Of a stretch of DNA of 64,000 nt, positions 16,113-27,095 are shown piece after piece. Under the pieces are notes generated by a model. It did not search any database and was not told the DNA's origin. It saw nothing but the letters and a program-made list of their open reading frames with translations. The DNA comes from Pseudoxanthomonas sp. F37 (GTDB lineage Bacteria; Pseudomonadota; Gammaproteobacteria; Xanthomonadales; Xanthomonadaceae). The position numbers and the translations under genes were made by a program. Within the stretch, counting starts at the first letter, position 1, and the number at the start of each line of letters is the position of its first letter. Location of the stretch: contig NZ_CP095187.1 in assembly GCF_022965755.1 (NCBI RefSeq), positions 2,914,001 to 2,978,000 on the forward strand. Reading direction: 5' to 3'.

Positions 16113-17001
16113 AGGCGTGTTTCTCCGTTCCGCGGAACTGCGCCAGCGCATCCAGCAGCGGCGAGCGCGCCGCGCCCTCCACCACCCAGGCATGCAGCCC
16201 GGCCGGCAGGAGCGCCAACGCGGCCTCGGCGGCGGCCCGGTCGGCGAACTCCACGAAGCAGCCGCCGCCGGAACCGGTCAAGCGTGGCGTACCGACGCGC
16301 GAAAGGGCCTGGAAGACCGCCTCGATGGCAGGCTCCCGGCGACGCACGACCGGCTCGAACGCGTTGCCGAGCAGTGATCCCGAAACGAAGTCGGATATTT
16401 TCGCGGGTGCAGCATCACGCGTCAAATCGGGGGAGGCGAACAGCGCCGCGGTGGGCACGTGGACGCCCGGATCGACCAGCAGGTACCACGCCGGGGGCAG
16501 GGCCAGCGGGGTCAGGACCTCGCCCACCCCTTCCGCCCAGGCGTTCTGGCCACGCACGAAGACCGGCACGTCCGCGCCGAGCTGCAGGCCCAGCGACGCC
16601 AGCCGGTCCGGGCCCAGCCCGCAGCCCCACACATGATCCAGCGCCACCAGCACCGTCGCGGCATCGGACGATCCGCCACCGAAGCCGCCGCCGGCCGAAA
16701 TGCGCTTTTCGACGCCGATATCTGCACCTTGGTCAAATTTGGCCTCTTTTTGCAGAAGTTTGGCCGCCTTGATGACCAGGTCGTCCGCCTCGGCCACGCC
16801 GGGAGCGGAGGTTCCGACCCGCCGGATCGTCCCGTCGGAACGGGGGCGCAGATGAATGCGGTCGCCCCATGCCAGCAGGCGGAACACCGTCTGCAGCAGG
16901 TGGTAGCCATCGGCCCGCCGGCCGGTGATCTGCAACGTGAGGTTGAGCTTTGCGGGGGCCGGCCACGCCGACCAGCCCGCTTCAGGAGGAAACAGGCTCA
17001 C
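16111..17001 (-). CDS. ispE: 4-(cytidine 5'-diphospho)-2-C-methyl-D-erythritol kinase
   Basis: IspE phosphorylates CDP-methylerythritol in the MEP pathway to isoprenoids; the product has 296 residues and is a GHMP kinase. The N-terminal motif [19 protein letters not shown] is followed by the glycine-rich ATP loop [14 protein letters not shown] and the C-terminal [12 protein letters not shown]. Translation starts at GTG, which overlaps the lolB stop as GTGA, so the two are probably coupled. The stop codon TAG runs into tRNA-Gln. The lolB-ispE-tRNA-Gln-prs order is conserved in gammaproteobacteria. Confidence 0.96.
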   Translation of the reverse strand: MSLFPPEAGWSAWPAPAKLNLTLQITGRRADGYHLLQTVFRLLAWGDRIHLRPRSDGTIRRVGTSAPGVAEADDLVIKAAKLLQKEAKFDQGADIGVEKRISAGGGFGGGSSDAATVLVALDHVWGCGLGPDRLASLGLQLGADVPVFVRGQNAWAEGVGEVLTPLALPPAWYLLVDPGVHVPTAALFASPDLTRDAAPAKISDFVSGSLLGNAFEPVVRRREPAIEAVFQALSRVGTPRLTGSGGGCFVEFADRAAAEAALALLPAGLHAWVVEGAARSPLLDALAQFRGTEKHA

Positions 17002-17648
17002 TGCGGCGCCATCTGCCACTGGTCGACGGCGAGCTTCACCGCGGCGCCCTCGCGCCGCGCCTCCACCCGGCGCGGCAGGTCGGGCCGTGCGCCCTCGGCC
17101 GGAAACCAGTCCAGGTAGTCGACCCGCCAGCCATGCTGCGACAGGGCGCGCAGGCGGCCCTGGGTGTCGTACTCCAGCCCCTCCACCCCCGCGGCCGGGT
17201 CGGCCAGGCCACGCGCCCAATGCACCATCGAGGCCACGGGGATGTCCCAGCCGGTGGCCTGCCGCAGCAGGTCCGCCGCGTTGCCGCCCTCGCGGGTTCC
17301 GCCCTCCAGCCCCTCCAGGCGGCCTGCGCCGGTCTGCAGGTCGCCGGCCAGCCGCCAGCTCTGGCGGGTGACCGGCGCACTGAGCGCGACCCGGTAGCGG
17401 GCGTCGGTCTGCTCCCAGTCGATGCGGCCGCTGCCCCCCTTGCCGTTGGCGCTGACGGCGACCCGCCCGGAGAACGACCAGTCCGCCTGCGCAGCCAGCC
17501 ATGCCGCGCGGGTGGCCTGCGCCGCCTGCGCGGCGGCCAGCGCCTCGGGATCGCGCAGGACGGGCGATGCCACGGTCGGCCCCCGCGTGGCGCAGCCGGC
17601 CAGCGACAGGGCCACCAGCCCCGTCCACAGCAGTCCTGAAACCTTCAT
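16998..17648 (-). CDS. lolB: Outer-membrane lipoprotein LolB
   Basis: LolB receives lipoproteins from LolA and inserts them into the outer membrane. The 216-residue precursor has a lipoprotein signal [19 protein letters not shown] with lipobox LAGC at Cys19. Mature motifs include [20 protein letters not shown], and later [10 protein letters not shown]. The start overlaps the stop of the upstream TPR gene (ATGA) and the end overlaps ispE (GTGA), so three genes are translationally linked. Confidence 0.93.
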   Translation of the reverse strand: MKVSGLLWTGLVALSLAGCATRGPTVASPVLRDPEALAAAQAAQATRAAWLAAQADWSFSGRVAVSANGKGGSGRIDWEQTDARYRVALSAPVTRQSWRLAGDLQTGAGRLEGLEGGTREGGNAADLLRQATGWDIPVASMVHWARGLADPAAGVEGLEYDTQGRLRALSQHGWRVDYLDWFPAEGARPDLPRRVEARREGAAVKLAVDQWQMAPQ

Positions 17649-19336
17649 GCGCCCGTCTTCTCCAGCGCCCGCTGCAGCGAGCGGTTGTCGGGATCGATCT
17701 TGCGCGCCTCCTCGAAGAACCGGCGCGCCTCGTCCTTCTGTCCCATCACCCACAGCACCTCTGCGACATGCGCGGCGATCTCGGCGTCCTTCTGCAGGGT
17801 GAAGGCCCGCCGCAACTCCACCAACGCCTCGGCGTTGCGACCCAGCCGATAGAGGACCCAGCCGTAGCTGTCGATGATCGCGGCGTCGTCCGGCGCGGCG
17901 GCGCGCGCCCGATCGATCAGCTCCAGCGCTTCCTGGTAGCGTGTGGTGCGGTCGGCCAGCGTATAGCCCAATGCATTGAGGGCGGCCACGTTGTCCGGCT
18001 CGATGACCAGGATCCGGCGGAAATCGGCTTCGGCATGGTCGATGCGGTCGCGGCGCTCCCACGCCAGGCCGCGCGAATACAGCAGCGCCAGGTCGTCGGG
18101 ATAGGCCGCCAGCCCGCGCGCGAAGACCTCCAGTTCGCCCGCGTCCTGCTGGTCCTCGTGGCGCAGTTCGGCCTCCATCAGATAGGCGTCGCGGCGTGTC
18201 CCGTCGCCGACCCCGGCATCGGCCTGGAGCCGCCGCGCCTCGGCGAAGGCTTCGTCCTTGCGCCCCAGGTCGAACAGCGTCTTGATCGCCCGCAGGCGCG
18301 CTTCGGCGCGCTGTTCGCCGGCCGGGACGCTGCGGTACCACGCCAGCGCCTCTTCGCGCCGTTCCAGGAACTCGGCCATCTGGCCCAGCAGCAGGCGCCG
18401 TTCCGGGCTGTAGGCTGTCGCGGGATCCTTGCCGGTGGACGCTTGTTTCAGCTCTTCGTACAGCGCATCCAGCGCCTGTTTGTCGTCGGCCTTGGCCAGC
18501 AGCTGCGCCCGCAGGCCGTAGGTCAGCGTGTCCTGCGGGCCCTGCCCCATCGCCCGCGACGCCGCGGCCGGGTCGCCCAGCCGGTCGTACTCTTCCGCCA
18601 GCTTCAGGCGCAGCGCGGCATCGCCTGCCGCCTTCGGCAGCAGGCCGTCCAGCACCGTTTTCGCTTCTTCCTTGCGGCCGGCCTGCTGCAGCTGGCTGGC
18701 CTGCAGCAGCGCCACCTGCGGCTCGCCGGAAAAGCGCTGCACCACCTCGCCCACCATGCGCTCGGCCAGCACGGGCTGGTCCATCTGCTGGGCCAGGCCG
18801 GTGAAGGCCAGCCACGCCTGCAGGGTGTCGGGGATGGCGCCCCGGTCGACCAGTTCACGCAACAGGCGCGGCGCCAGCTCCGGATCCTTGCCCCCGCTGG
18901 CCAGTGCGGTGAGCGCATACCGCCAGCCCAGCTCGTCCGGGTCCTGCATCAGTCCGGCCAGCTCCCGACGGGCCTGGCGGCCCTGTCCCTGGCGCAGGGC
19001 CAGCGTGGCCTCGGCGCCACGCAGGGCCAGCGTGCGCGGCGACCTGGCCCGCCACAGCTTCAGCGCCTCGGCGGCGCGCGCATCGTCCTTCGCCAGCAGG
19101 GCGATACGCGTGGCGCGCTCGGCCAGGCCGGCATCGTCGTCCCGCCGGGCCGCATCCAGGTACCAGCGCGCGGCGTCGGGCAACTGGCCGGCCTGCAGGG
19201 CGAACTCGCCGGCCATGACGGTGGTCAGCGCATCGTCCTTCGGCTCGACGGGGCGCACGGAAGGCGCGGCCAGCGCCGCCGGCGCCAGGGCCACCAGCGC
19301 CAGCATCGCCAGACGGGTACGAATCATTTCGGGCAT
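17645..19336 (-). CDS. Exported tetratricopeptide-repeat protein
   Basis: This 563-residue protein begins with a signal-type segment ([21 protein letters not shown]) and then consists almost wholly of TPR-like helical pairs, for example [20 protein letters not shown] and [19 protein letters not shown] near the C-terminus. Such proteins upstream of lolB are common in this family and are taken to scaffold envelope complexes; the partner is unknown. Starts at 19336 and 19327 are both possible. It overlaps lolB by four bases (ATGA) and is divergent from hemA, with a 66-base shared promoter region. Confidence 0.88.
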   Translation of the reverse strand: MPEMIRTRLAMLALVALAPAALAAPSVRPVEPKDDALTTVMAGEFALQAGQLPDAARWYLDAARRDDDAGLAERATRIALLAKDDARAAEALKLWRARSPRTLALRGAEATLALRQGQGRQARRELAGLMQDPDELGWRYALTALASGGKDPELAPRLLRELVDRGAIPDTLQAWLAFTGLAQQMDQPVLAERMVGEVVQRFSGEPQVALLQASQLQQAGRKEEAKTVLDGLLPKAAGDAALRLKLAEEYDRLGDPAAASRAMGQGPQDTLTYGLRAQLLAKADDKQALDALYEELKQASTGKDPATAYSPERRLLLGQMAEFLERREEALAWYRSVPAGEQRAEARLRAIKTLFDLGRKDEAFAEARRLQADAGVGDGTRRDAYLMEAELRHEDQQDAGELEVFARGLAAYPDDLALLYSRGLAWERRDRIDHAEADFRRILVIEPDNVAALNALGYTLADRTTRYQEALELIDRARAAAPDDAAIIDSYGWVLYRLGRNAEALVELRRAFTLQKDAEIAAHVAEVLWVMGQKDEARRFFEEARKIDPDNRSLQRALEKTGA

Positions 19337-19402
19337 GAAACTCACGTGGGCCGTAAAATGGCGGCCCTGATGAGCCAGCAGCTTACTGCAAGCACCTGAA
19401 CG

Positions 19403-20683
19403 ATGACGTTGTGGGTCCTCGGATTGAACCACCAGACCGCGCCGGTCGACCTGCGCGAACGGGTGGCGTTCGACGCCGGCACGGTGCCGCACGCGTTGTC
19501 CTCGCTGCGCGCGTTGCCGGACGTGGCCGAGGCCGCGCTGCTGTCGACCTGCAACCGCACCGAACTCTATGCGGTGGCCGAGGATGGCGACGTGCTGTCC
19601 AGCTGGCTGGCCACCCATGCCGAAGGCCTGGAAGGCTATCTGTACCGGCATCGCGACGCCGACGCGGTGCGCCACCTGTTCCGGGTGGCCACCGGCCTGG
19701 ATTCGATGGTGCTGGGCGAACCGCAGATCCTGGGCCAGGTGAAGGACGCCTGGGCGACGGCCCGTGAACACGGCGCGCTCGGCAACCGCCTGGACCGGCT
19801 GTTCCAGCAGACCTTCGCCGTGGCCAAGCGTGCGCGCACCGATACGCGGGTCGGCGCGAACCCGGTCTCGGTCGCCTCCACGGCGGTGCGCCTGGCGCAG
19901 AACTCCTTCGCCCGCCTCAGCGAATCCACGGTGCTGCTGGTCGGCGCCGGCGAAACCATCGAACTGGCGGCCAAGCATCTCAGCGAAGGACGCGTGCGCC
20001 GCCTGCTGGTGGCCAACCGCACGCTGGCGCATGCGCAGGAACTGGCCAGCCGCCACGGCGGCTACGCCCTGCCGCTGGCCGAACTGGACCGTCACCTGGC
20101 CGAAGCCGACGTGGTGTTTTCCGCCACCGCCGCGCGCGAGCCGGTGGTGCGCCACGCCCAGGTCGCGGCTGCGCTCGCCGCGCGCAGGCACAAGCCGATG
20201 CTGCTGTTCGACCTGGCCGTGCCGCGCGATATCGACGCCTCCGTGGCGGACCTGCGCGACGCCTACCTGTACACCGTCGACGACCTGGAGCGTGCGGTCG
20301 AGGACAACCGGCGCAGCCGGCGCGAAGCCGCCGATGCGGCCGAGGCCATCATCGACGTGCAGGTGGGCCGGTTCATGGAAAGCCTGCGCGCCGGCGCACG
20401 CACCGAGCCGCTCAAGCGCCTGCGCGCCCTGGGCGACGCCGCGCGCGAGGACGTGCTGGCCAAGGCGCGCCAGCAACTGGCCAACGGGCGCGAACCGGAG
20501 CAGGTGCTGGACTTCCTGGCCCACACCCTGACCAACCGGCTGCTGCACCCGCCGACGGCCGCCCTGCGCGAGGCCGCGCTGAACGGCGACGCCGACCTGG
20601 CCCGCGCCGCCGACCGCCTGTTCCCGGCTCAGCCGCCCTATTCCCACCTGAAGAAAGACGATGACGCCAACGCTGCGCCGTAA
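19403..20683 (+). CDS. hemA: Glutamyl-tRNA reductase
   Basis: HemA reduces glutamyl-tRNA(Glu) to glutamate-1-semialdehyde, the first step of haem and tetrapyrrole synthesis by the C5 route; it has 426 residues. The N-terminus reads [20 protein letters not shown]. The catalytic cysteine is in [13 protein letters not shown]. The quinate/shikimate-dehydrogenase-type NADPH domain has [17 protein letters not shown], and a C-terminal dimerisation helix follows. The 3' end overlaps prfA by 23 bases, an old arrangement that links haem and translation genes. Confidence 0.97.
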   Translation: MTLWVLGLNHQTAPVDLRERVAFDAGTVPHALSSLRALPDVAEAALLSTCNRTELYAVAEDGDVLSSWLATHAEGLEGYLYRHRDADAVRHLFRVATGLDSMVLGEPQILGQVKDAWATAREHGALGNRLDRLFQQTFAVAKRARTDTRVGANPVSVASTAVRLAQNSFARLSESTVLLVGAGETIELAAKHLSEGRVRRLLVANRTLAHAQELASRHGGYALPLAELDRHLAEADVVFSATAAREPVVRHAQVAAALAARRHKPMLLFDLAVPRDIDASVADLRDAYLYTVDDLERAVEDNRRSRREAADAAEAIIDVQVGRFMESLRAGARTEPLKRLRALGDAAREDVLAKARQQLANGREPEQVLDFLAHTLTNRLLHPPTAALREAALNGDADLARAADRLFPAQPPYSHLKKDDDANAAP

Positions 20684-21746
20684 GCTGGAAGCGCTGGCCG
20701 AACGCCGGGAAGAACTCGAACGCCTGCTCGCCGACCCGGACGTGATCGGCGACGGCGACCGTTTCCGCGCGTTCTCGCGCGAGTTCGCCCAACTGGAACC
20801 GCTGGCCACCGCGATGGCGGAGGAAAAGCGCGCGCGGGCCGACCTGACCGCGGCGCAGGCGATGCGCGACGACCCCGAACTGGCCGAACTGGCCGACGAG
20901 GAGATCGCCGCCGCGCAACAGCGCCTGGCGCGGCTGGACGAAGAACTGATGCTGTTGCTGCTGCCCAAGGACAGCCGCGACGAGGGCAACCTGTTCCTGG
21001 AAGTGCGCGCGGGCACCGGCGGCGACGAGGCCGCCATCTTTGCCGGCGACCTGTTCCGGATGTACGCACGCTATGCCGAACGCCAGGGCTGGAAGGTGGA
21101 GGTCGAATCCGACAGCCCCGGCGAGCACGGCGGCTACAAGGAAATCGTCGCCCGCATCGTCGGCCGCGGCGCGTACTCGAAGCTGAAGTTCGAGTCGGGC
21201 ACCCACCGCGTGCAGCGCGTGCCGGAAACCGAATCGCAGGGCCGCATCCACACCTCGGCCGCCACCGTGGCGATCATCCCGGACGTGGACGAGGTGGACG
21301 AGATCGTCATCAACCCGGCCGACCTGAAGGTCGACACCTTCCGCTCCTCCGGCGCTGGCGGCCAGCACGTCAACAAGACCGAATCGGCCATCCGCATCAC
21401 CCACGTGCCCACCGGCGTGGTGGTGGAGTGCCAGACCGAGCGCAGCCAGCACGCCAACCGCGACAAGGCGATGAAGCGGCTGAAGGCGCAGCTGCTGGAC
21501 GCCGAGCGCAGCCGGCAGCAGGCCGCGCAGGCCCAATCGCGCAAACTGCAGGTGGGCAGCGGCGATCGCAGCCAGCGCATCCGCACCTACAACTTCCCGC
21601 AGGGCCGCATCACCGACCACCGCGTGGAAGGGCTTACCCTGTACGATCTGCCCAATGTCATCCAGGGCGACCTGGACGCACTGATCGACCGCCTCGCCCG
21701 CGAGCATCTGGCCGATGAGCTGGCCCGCCTGACGGAGTCCGCATGA
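20661..21746 (+). CDS. prfA: Peptide chain release factor 1
   Basis: RF1 reads UAA and UAG stop codons and triggers peptide release; it has 361 residues. The peptidyl-hydrolysis motif GGQ is in [19 protein letters not shown] at about residues 225-243. The stop-codon recognition region carries a P-x-T-type segment between about 180 and 200. It starts inside hemA with GAAGAAAG upstream of ATG, and it ends four bases into the next gene (ATGA). Confidence 0.97.
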   Translation: MTPTLRRKLEALAERREELERLLADPDVIGDGDRFRAFSREFAQLEPLATAMAEEKRARADLTAAQAMRDDPELAELADEEIAAAQQRLARLDEELMLLLLPKDSRDEGNLFLEVRAGTGGDEAAIFAGDLFRMYARYAERQGWKVEVESDSPGEHGGYKEIVARIVGRGAYSKLKFESGTHRVQRVPETESQGRIHTSAATVAIIPDVDEVDEIVINPADLKVDTFRSSGAGGQHVNKTESAIRITHVPTGVVVECQTERSQHANRDKAMKRLKAQLLDAERSRQQAAQAQSRKLQVGSGDRSQRIRTYNFPQGRITDHRVEGLTLYDLPNVIQGDLDALIDRLAREHLADELARLTESA

Positions 21747-22195
21747 CACCTCTCATTGTCCGCCGCGCGGGCCTGAACCACCTGGACGTGGTGGCGCACC
21801 TGTTCGACCTGTACCGGATGTTCTACGGCCAGCCGGGCGATCCGACGCTGGCGCGCGATTTCATCCGGGCCAGGATGGAGCGCGACGAATCGGTGGTCCT
21901 GCTGGCCTGGCGCGACGAGCAGGCCGTCGGCTTCGTCCAGCTCTACCCTGCGTTATCGTCCGTCAGTGCCGCGCGCACGTGGATCCTCAACGACCTGCTG
22001 GTGGTGCCCGAAGCGCGCCGGCTGGGGGTGGCGCGCGCCCTGCTGTCGGCCGCCGCCGACTTCGCCCGCGACGACGGCGCGTTGCGGCTGGAACTGGAAA
22101 CCGACCACGACAACCACGCCGCGCAGGCCCTGTACCGCGACATGGGCTGGACGCTGTACGACGGCACACTGCGCTACCGACTGCCGCTCCGCTGA
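21743..22195 (+). CDS. GNAT-family N-acetyltransferase
   Basis: The 150-residue protein has the GNAT fold. It starts [20 protein letters not shown], and the core strand [20 protein letters not shown] contains the acetyl-CoA loop (R-x-x-G-V-A). The C-terminus reads [18 protein letters not shown]. The substrate is not predictable. The ATG overlaps the prfA stop by four bases, so the two are translationally coupled, but no functional link to release factor is evident. Confidence 0.9.
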   Translation: MTPLIVRRAGLNHLDVVAHLFDLYRMFYGQPGDPTLARDFIRARMERDESVVLLAWRDEQAVGFVQLYPALSSVSAARTWILNDLLVVPEARRLGVARALLSAAADFARDDGALRLELETDHDNHAAQALYRDMGWTLYDGTLRYRLPLR

Positions 22196-22221
22196 CGCAC
22201 GATTGCGCTACGCTGCGCGGC

Positions 22222-22740
22222 ATGAGCCATGCCGACGACCTTATCCCGTTGCACCTCTGCGTGCTGACCGTTTCGGACAGCCGCACCCTGGCCGAAGACC
22301 GTTCCGGCGACTACCTGGCCGAAGCGCTCGCCAGCGAAGGCCACCAGCTGCATGCCCGCGCCCTGCTGCCCGACGACCGCTACCGCCTGCGTGCGCAGGT
22401 CTCGCAGTGGATCGCCGATCCGGCCGTGGACGGCATCCTGGTGACCGGCGGCACCGGCTTCACCGGCCGCGATTCCACGCCCGAAGCGCTGCTGCCGTTG
22501 CTGGACAAGGAAATGCCGGGCTTCGGCGAGCTGTTCCGGCAGATCAGCTTCGAAGAGATCGGCACCTCGTCGCTGCAGTCGCGCGCCTTCGCCGGGCTGG
22601 CCAACCAGACCTTCCTGTTCTGCCTGCCCGGCTCCACCTCGGCCTGCCGCACGGCATGGGAGAGGATCATCCGCGCGCAGCTGGATGCGCGCACGCGGCC
22701 CTGCAATCTGGCCACGCTGCGTCCCCGCCTGAAGGAATGA
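22222..22740 (+). CDS. moaB: Molybdenum cofactor biosynthesis protein MoaB/MogA-like
   Basis: This 172-residue protein belongs to the MoaB/MogA molybdopterin-adenylyltransferase family. It shows the family start VLTVSDSRTLAEDRSGDYL, the nucleotide/substrate motif DGILVTGGTGFTGRDSTPEA and the late motif FCLPGSTSACRTAWE. The family adenylates molybdopterin before molybdenum insertion, although E. coli MoaB itself is not essential. The start MSHADDLIPLHL is internal to a longer open frame. No other molybdenum-cofactor gene is in the window. Confidence 0.9.
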   Translation: MSHADDLIPLHLCVLTVSDSRTLAEDRSGDYLAEALASEGHQLHARALLPDDRYRLRAQVSQWIADPAVDGILVTGGTGFTGRDSTPEALLPLLDKEMPGFGELFRQISFEEIGTSSLQSRAFAGLANQTFLFCLPGSTSACRTAWERIIRAQLDARTRPCNLATLRPRLKE

Positions 22741-22757
22741 GCCAGGAGAGCCCCCCC

Positions 22758-23096
22758 ATGTCGCTCGATGCCACCCTGCGTCTGCTCACCAAGGCCAGCG
22801 GCCTGACCGCCGCCGACCTGGCCGCCGCCATCCCGCGGGCCGGCGTATCCACCGTCAAGGCCTGGCTGGCAGGCGAGAAGATGCCCGGCAGCGAGCAGCT
22901 CAACGCCCTGGCCCGAGCGTTCGGCGTGCCGGCCGGCGCCTTGCTGTCGGAACTGGCCTCCACGCTGGACCCGGCGCGCACGCAGGGCGAGCACGGCCTG
23001 CTGGCCGCCTACCGCGCCCTCAACACCCGCCAGCAGGGCGCGCTGCTGGAAGTCGCGCGCGGCATGGCCGGCCAGGCCGCGCGCCGCAAACGCTGA
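22758..23096 (+). CDS. XRE-type helix-turn-helix regulator
   Basis: This is a small DNA-binding protein of 112 residues. The N-terminal two-thirds (LTKASGLTAADLAAAIPRAG, then VSTVKAWLAGEKMPGSEQL) is an XRE/Cro-like helix-turn-helix. A short helical C-terminus (YRALNTRQQGALLEVARGM) may make dimers. I chose the ATG at 22758 because AGGAG lies just upstream; an in-frame ATG at 22737 overlaps the moaB stop. It sits 28 bases before polyphosphate kinase 2, which suggests but does not prove that it controls that gene. Confidence 0.82.
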   Translation: MSLDATLRLLTKASGLTAADLAAAIPRAGVSTVKAWLAGEKMPGSEQLNALARAFGVPAGALLSELASTLDPARTQGEHGLLAAYRALNTRQQGALLEVARGMAGQAARRKR

Positions 23097-23124
23097 ACCC
23101 CTCTCCGCCGCACAGGACGACGCG

Positions 23125-23904
23125 ATGAAGCCGCTCAAGCGCAAGGACTACGAAGCCCGCCTGAAACCGCTGCAGCTGGAACTGGCGGCGATGGCCCGCT
23201 GGGCCTCGCACTGCGGTGCGCGCATCGTGGTGGTGGTGGAAGGCCGCGACACCGCCGGCAAGGGCGGCGCCATCGGCGCGATCACCGAACACCTCAACCC
23301 GCGCCAGTGCCGCGTGGTGGCGTTGCCCAAGCCGGGCGAACGCGAAGCCACGCAATGGTATTTCCAGCGCTACATCGCGCACCTGCCGGCAGCGGGCGAG
23401 ATCGTGCTGTTCGACCGCAGCTGGTACAACCGCGCCGGCGTCGAGAAGGTCATGGGCTACTGCACCGACGAGCAGTACCAGCGCTTCCTGCAGCAGGCGC
23501 CGGTGTTCGAACGCGGCATCACCGACGACGGCATCCTCCTGTTCAAGTACTGGCTGTGCGTGGACCAGGCCCTGCAGGAGGAGCGCTTCGCCGAGCGTGC
23601 GGACGAACCGCTGAAAAGCTGGAAGCTGTCGCCGATCGACCTGAAGGCGCGCGAGAAGTACGCCGACTACACGGCCGCGCGCGAAGCCATGCTGGAGGCC
23701 ACCCACACCGCGCACGCCCCGTGGACGCTGGTGGACTTCAACGACCAGCGCGTCGGTCGCCTCACCCTGATCCGCGACCTGCTGGACCGCCTGCCCGACA
23801 CCCGCGTGCCGGTGGAACCGCTGGGCCTGCCGCCGCTGCGCGGCAAGCTGCACAAGGAACGCTACGGCGTGCTCAAGCCGATCAAGCCGCAGCGCGGCGG
23901 CTGA
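23125..23904 (+). CDS. ppk2: Polyphosphate kinase 2 (class I PPK2)
   Basis: PPK2 enzymes phosphorylate nucleotides from polyphosphate (class I: mainly GDP/ADP to GTP/ATP). The 259-residue protein has a Walker A-like loop VEGRDTAGKGGAIGAI at about residues 38-53. It has the class signature DRSWYNRAGVEKVMGYC and the lid-region segment DDGILLFKYWLCVDQ. Length and single-domain layout fit class I. It is the sixth gene of a close run starting at hemA. Confidence 0.93.
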   Translation: MKPLKRKDYEARLKPLQLELAAMARWASHCGARIVVVVEGRDTAGKGGAIGAITEHLNPRQCRVVALPKPGEREATQWYFQRYIAHLPAAGEIVLFDRSWYNRAGVEKVMGYCTDEQYQRFLQQAPVFERGITDDGILLFKYWLCVDQALQEERFAERADEPLKSWKLSPIDLKAREKYADYTAAREAMLEATHTAHAPWTLVDFNDQRVGRLTLIRDLLDRLPDTRVPVEPLGLPPLRGKLHKERYGVLKPIKPQRGG

Positions 23905-23906
23905 CG

Positions 23907-24305
23907 ATGCGCCTGCCCTTCATGGCCGCGGTGTGGCTGGCGGCAGCGCCTGCGCTGGCGCAGGACCCGGCGGATACGGAAGACCCGTCGGCGACCACCC
24001 TGGAAACGCTGACCGTCCGGCCCGAGCCGGAGGAAGTCGTGGACCTGTACCGCTTCCGCAACCCCATCGAGGTCGAGCCGGGCACGTTCGAGCGCGACTG
24101 GCGCGAACCGCCCAGCCTTGAACAGTTGGGCAAGAACGGCGGCATCGTGCCGGTGCTCGCCGGCCTGGCCGCCAAGGGCATCCAGGCCGGCGCACGCAAG
24201 ATCCCCGGCTGGAAGGAACCCAGGCAGGCGGTGATCGCGCGACCGCCGCCGCTGGACGAGGCCCAGACCGCCCGCGCGCTGCGACTGCACGAAGCGGGGG
24301 AGTGA
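23907..24305 (+). CDS. Small exported protein of unknown function
   Basis: This 132-residue protein starts two bases after the ppk2 stop. It has a clear signal peptide (MRLPFMAAVWLAAAPALAQ) and a mature part that is acidic at first and then basic. I recognise no domain. The motif VVDLYRFRNPIEVEPGTFERDW looks conserved in style, but I cannot name the family. The last part, PPPLDEAQTARALRLHEAGE, is helical. It is probably periplasmic. Confidence 0.72.
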   Translation: MRLPFMAAVWLAAAPALAQDPADTEDPSATTLETLTVRPEPEEVVDLYRFRNPIEVEPGTFERDWREPPSLEQLGKNGGIVPVLAGLAAKGIQAGARKIPGWKEPRQAVIARPPPLDEAQTARALRLHEAGE

Positions 24306-24309
24306 AGCC

Positions 24310-24575
24310 TCAGCCGGTGACGAAGCCGTCGTTCACCGGTCCCGTCCACGCCTGGCGCACGACCGAGCCGACGCACGCAGCGGGTGGCCCGTGCTGAAGC
24401 CACGCTTCCAGCGCATCCAGTGCGGCGGCCTGGCCTTCGGCGATCACTTCCACGCCGCCGTCGGCAAGATTGGTGGCCCGGCCACGCAAGCCCAAATCCA
24501 GCGCGCGCTCGCGCGTGGAGGCGCGGAAGAACACGCCCTGCACCTTGCCGGCGACCAGGAAGCGCGCGGCGGGCA

Positions 24576-24576
<1 letters not shown>
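24310..24576 (-). CDS. acyP: Acylphosphatase
   Basis: The enzyme hydrolyses acyl phosphates such as carbamoyl or acetyl phosphate. The 88-residue size is typical. The phosphate-binding loop GKVQGVFFRASTR contains the catalytic Arg, and the catalytic Asn is in RATNLADGGVEV. The ATG shares a base with the stop of the upstream tlpA-like gene (TGATG), so translation is probably coupled. It is the last gene of a three-gene operon. Confidence 0.92.
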
Positions 24577-25144
<568 letters not shown>

Positions 25145-25148
<4 letters not shown>

Positions 25149-26422
25149 GCAGGCTCCTGGGAGGATTCGACGTACAGATCGCTGACGCGCTTCTTCAGCA
25201 GTTCGCGCAAGGGCACGCGCAGCTCGTCCAGCGCGCGCCGCGCCGCGCATCCCAGCGCATCGTCGTGGAAGGGAAGGTGCGCTTCGGCGACGGGAATGCG
25301 CAGCTGGCAGGCCTCGTACAGGTCGCACAGGGTCAGGTCGTCCAGGTCGCGCGCCAGCAGCCATTCGCCTTCCTCGTCGCGGCGCAGCAGGTTGATCTCG
25401 GCAAGTTGGCCCAGGATCTGCTGGATCAGCGAATCGGTCAGCATCGGCTCCATCGCCAGGATCTGGTCGCTGTGCAGTCCCTTGCCCTGGGCGCGCGCCT
25501 GCGCAAAGCGCCCCAGCATGCGCAGCAGGCCATAGATTTCGTAGCCCAGCGGCAGGCGCAGCGCGACCGGCTGGTAGCGGAACGCCGCCATGCCCGACGC
25601 CAGCGATGCGCCCAGCAGCACCGCCACCCAGCACAGGAAGATCCACAGCAGCAGGATGGGCGCGGCCGCCACTGCGCCATAGATCTTCTGGTAGGTGTTG
25701 AAGCTGCCCAGGTAGGCGCCCAGGCCCCACTTGGCCAGTTCCAGCAGCACCGTGGCCAGCAGCGCACCGGCCACGGCGTAGCGCCACTTGATGGTCCGGT
25801 GCGGCACCACGCGGTAGATCACCACGATGGCGGCCAGTTCGATCAGCACCGGCGCCAGGCTCAGCGACAGCGTCTGCAGCCACCTGCCGCCGCTGGTGGC
25901 GAACACCGGCAGCGCGTAGAAGCGCGCCGACAGCGCCAGCGAGGCGGCGGCCATCAGTGCGCCCAGCGTCAGCACCGTCCAGTACACCAGGAAGCGCGAC
26001 AGCTTCGGCCGTGCACTGCGCACGCGCCAGATGCGGTTGAAGGTGGCTTCGATGCTGTTGAGGGTGATCAGCAGCGATACCACCAGCGCGATCACGCCCA
26101 CCGCCGTCAGCTTGCCGGTGTTGTCCAGGAAGCCGTCCAGCTTCGTCTTCAGGCTGGCCGCCGCGCCCGGCAGGAAGTTGGCGAAGATGTAGTCGCGCAA
26201 CTGGTCGCTCCACTCCTGGAACGTGGAGAACGCCGACAACACCCCGAACACCACCATCGCCAGCGGCACCAGCGCGAACAGCGTGGTGTAGGCCAGCGAG
26301 CCTGCGGCCTGGAACAGGCGGTCGTCGAGGAAGCGCTTGGCCAGGAAACGGAAGAACGTGCCCATGCGCGCACGGTCGCGCACGCGTTCGGTCCAGCGGT
26401 TCAACGAGTCCAGGGGCTCCAT
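25145..26422 (-). CDS. YihY/BrkB-family inner-membrane protein
   Basis: This 425-residue integral membrane protein has about six transmembrane segments in the first 290 residues and a soluble C-terminal domain of about 130 residues. Family marks include AAGSLAYTTLFALVPLAMVV and SFNTYQKIYGAVAAAPILLL. The family was once called ribonuclease BN, which is wrong; its transport role is unclear. The C-terminal part resembles a winged-helix-type domain. It heads the yihY-tlpA-acyP operon. Confidence 0.9.
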
Positions 26423-26498
26423 GGGCGGAAGGGTAACCGATGCGTCATGGAGGCGACATCGCCGATACTAGGCGCTCCCCGAACGACGAAGACGGCCC

Positions 26499-27095
26499 AT
26501 GCCCGAGATCCTGGTGCTCTACTACAGCCGCGGCGGTTCCGTGGCCAGGCTGGCGCGGCAGATCGCGCGCGGCGTGGGCGAAGTCGAGGGGATGTCCGCG
26601 CGCCTGCGCAGCGTGCCGCCGGTGGCCGCGGTGACCCAGCAGGCGGCACCGCCCGTACCCGAGGACGGCGCCCCGTACGTGGACAAGCAGGACCTGGCCG
26701 ACTGTGCGGGCCTGGTGCTGGGCAGCCCCACCCGCTTCGGCAACATGGCCGCGCCGGTGAAGCACTTCATCGACGGCCTGGGTGCGGAATGGGCCAGCGG
26801 CACGCTGGTGGGCAAGCCGGCGGCGGTGTTCACCTCCACCGCCACCCAGCACGGTGGGCAGGAATCCACCCTGCTGTCGATGCAGGTGCCGCTGCTGCAC
26901 CATGGCTGCGTGATCGTCGGCATTCCCTTCACCGAGCCGCAGCTGAGCACCACGCGCACCGGCGGCACGCCCTACGGCGCCAGCCACGTGGCCGGCGGCG
27001 AGGACGATCCGCAACCCAGCGACGAGGAGGCCGCGCTGGCGCGGGCGCTGGGCCGGCGCGTGGCCGACATCGCGCGCCGGCTGGGGGTGCGCTGA
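26499..27095 (+). CDS. wrbA: WrbA-type NAD(P)H:quinone oxidoreductase
   Basis: This is a flavodoxin-like FMN enzyme that reduces quinones by two electrons; it has 198 residues. It begins with the FMN phosphate-binding segment ILVLYYSRGGSVARLA. It carries the WrbA-type motifs LGSPTRFGNMAAPVKHFID and FTSTATQHGGQESTLLSM, and the late GGTPYGASHVAG. The stop overlaps the start of the next gene (TGATG). It is divergent from the YihY-like gene. Confidence 0.95.
   Translation: MPEILVLYYSRGGSVARLARQIARGVGEVEGMSARLRSVPPVAAVTQQAAPPVPEDGAPYVDKQDLADCAGLVLGSPTRFGNMAAPVKHFIDGLGAEWASGTLVGKPAAVFTSTATQHGGQESTLLSMQVPLLHHGCVIVGIPFTEPQLSTTRTGGTPYGASHVAGGEDDPQPSDEEAALARALGRRVADIARRLGVR

Noticed and set aside
17645-21037. 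Apparent 1130-residue protein joining the TPR protein to sequence antisense to hemA
   Set aside because: The part upstream of 19336 runs opposite hemA and prfA. The signal peptide marks the true start near 19336.
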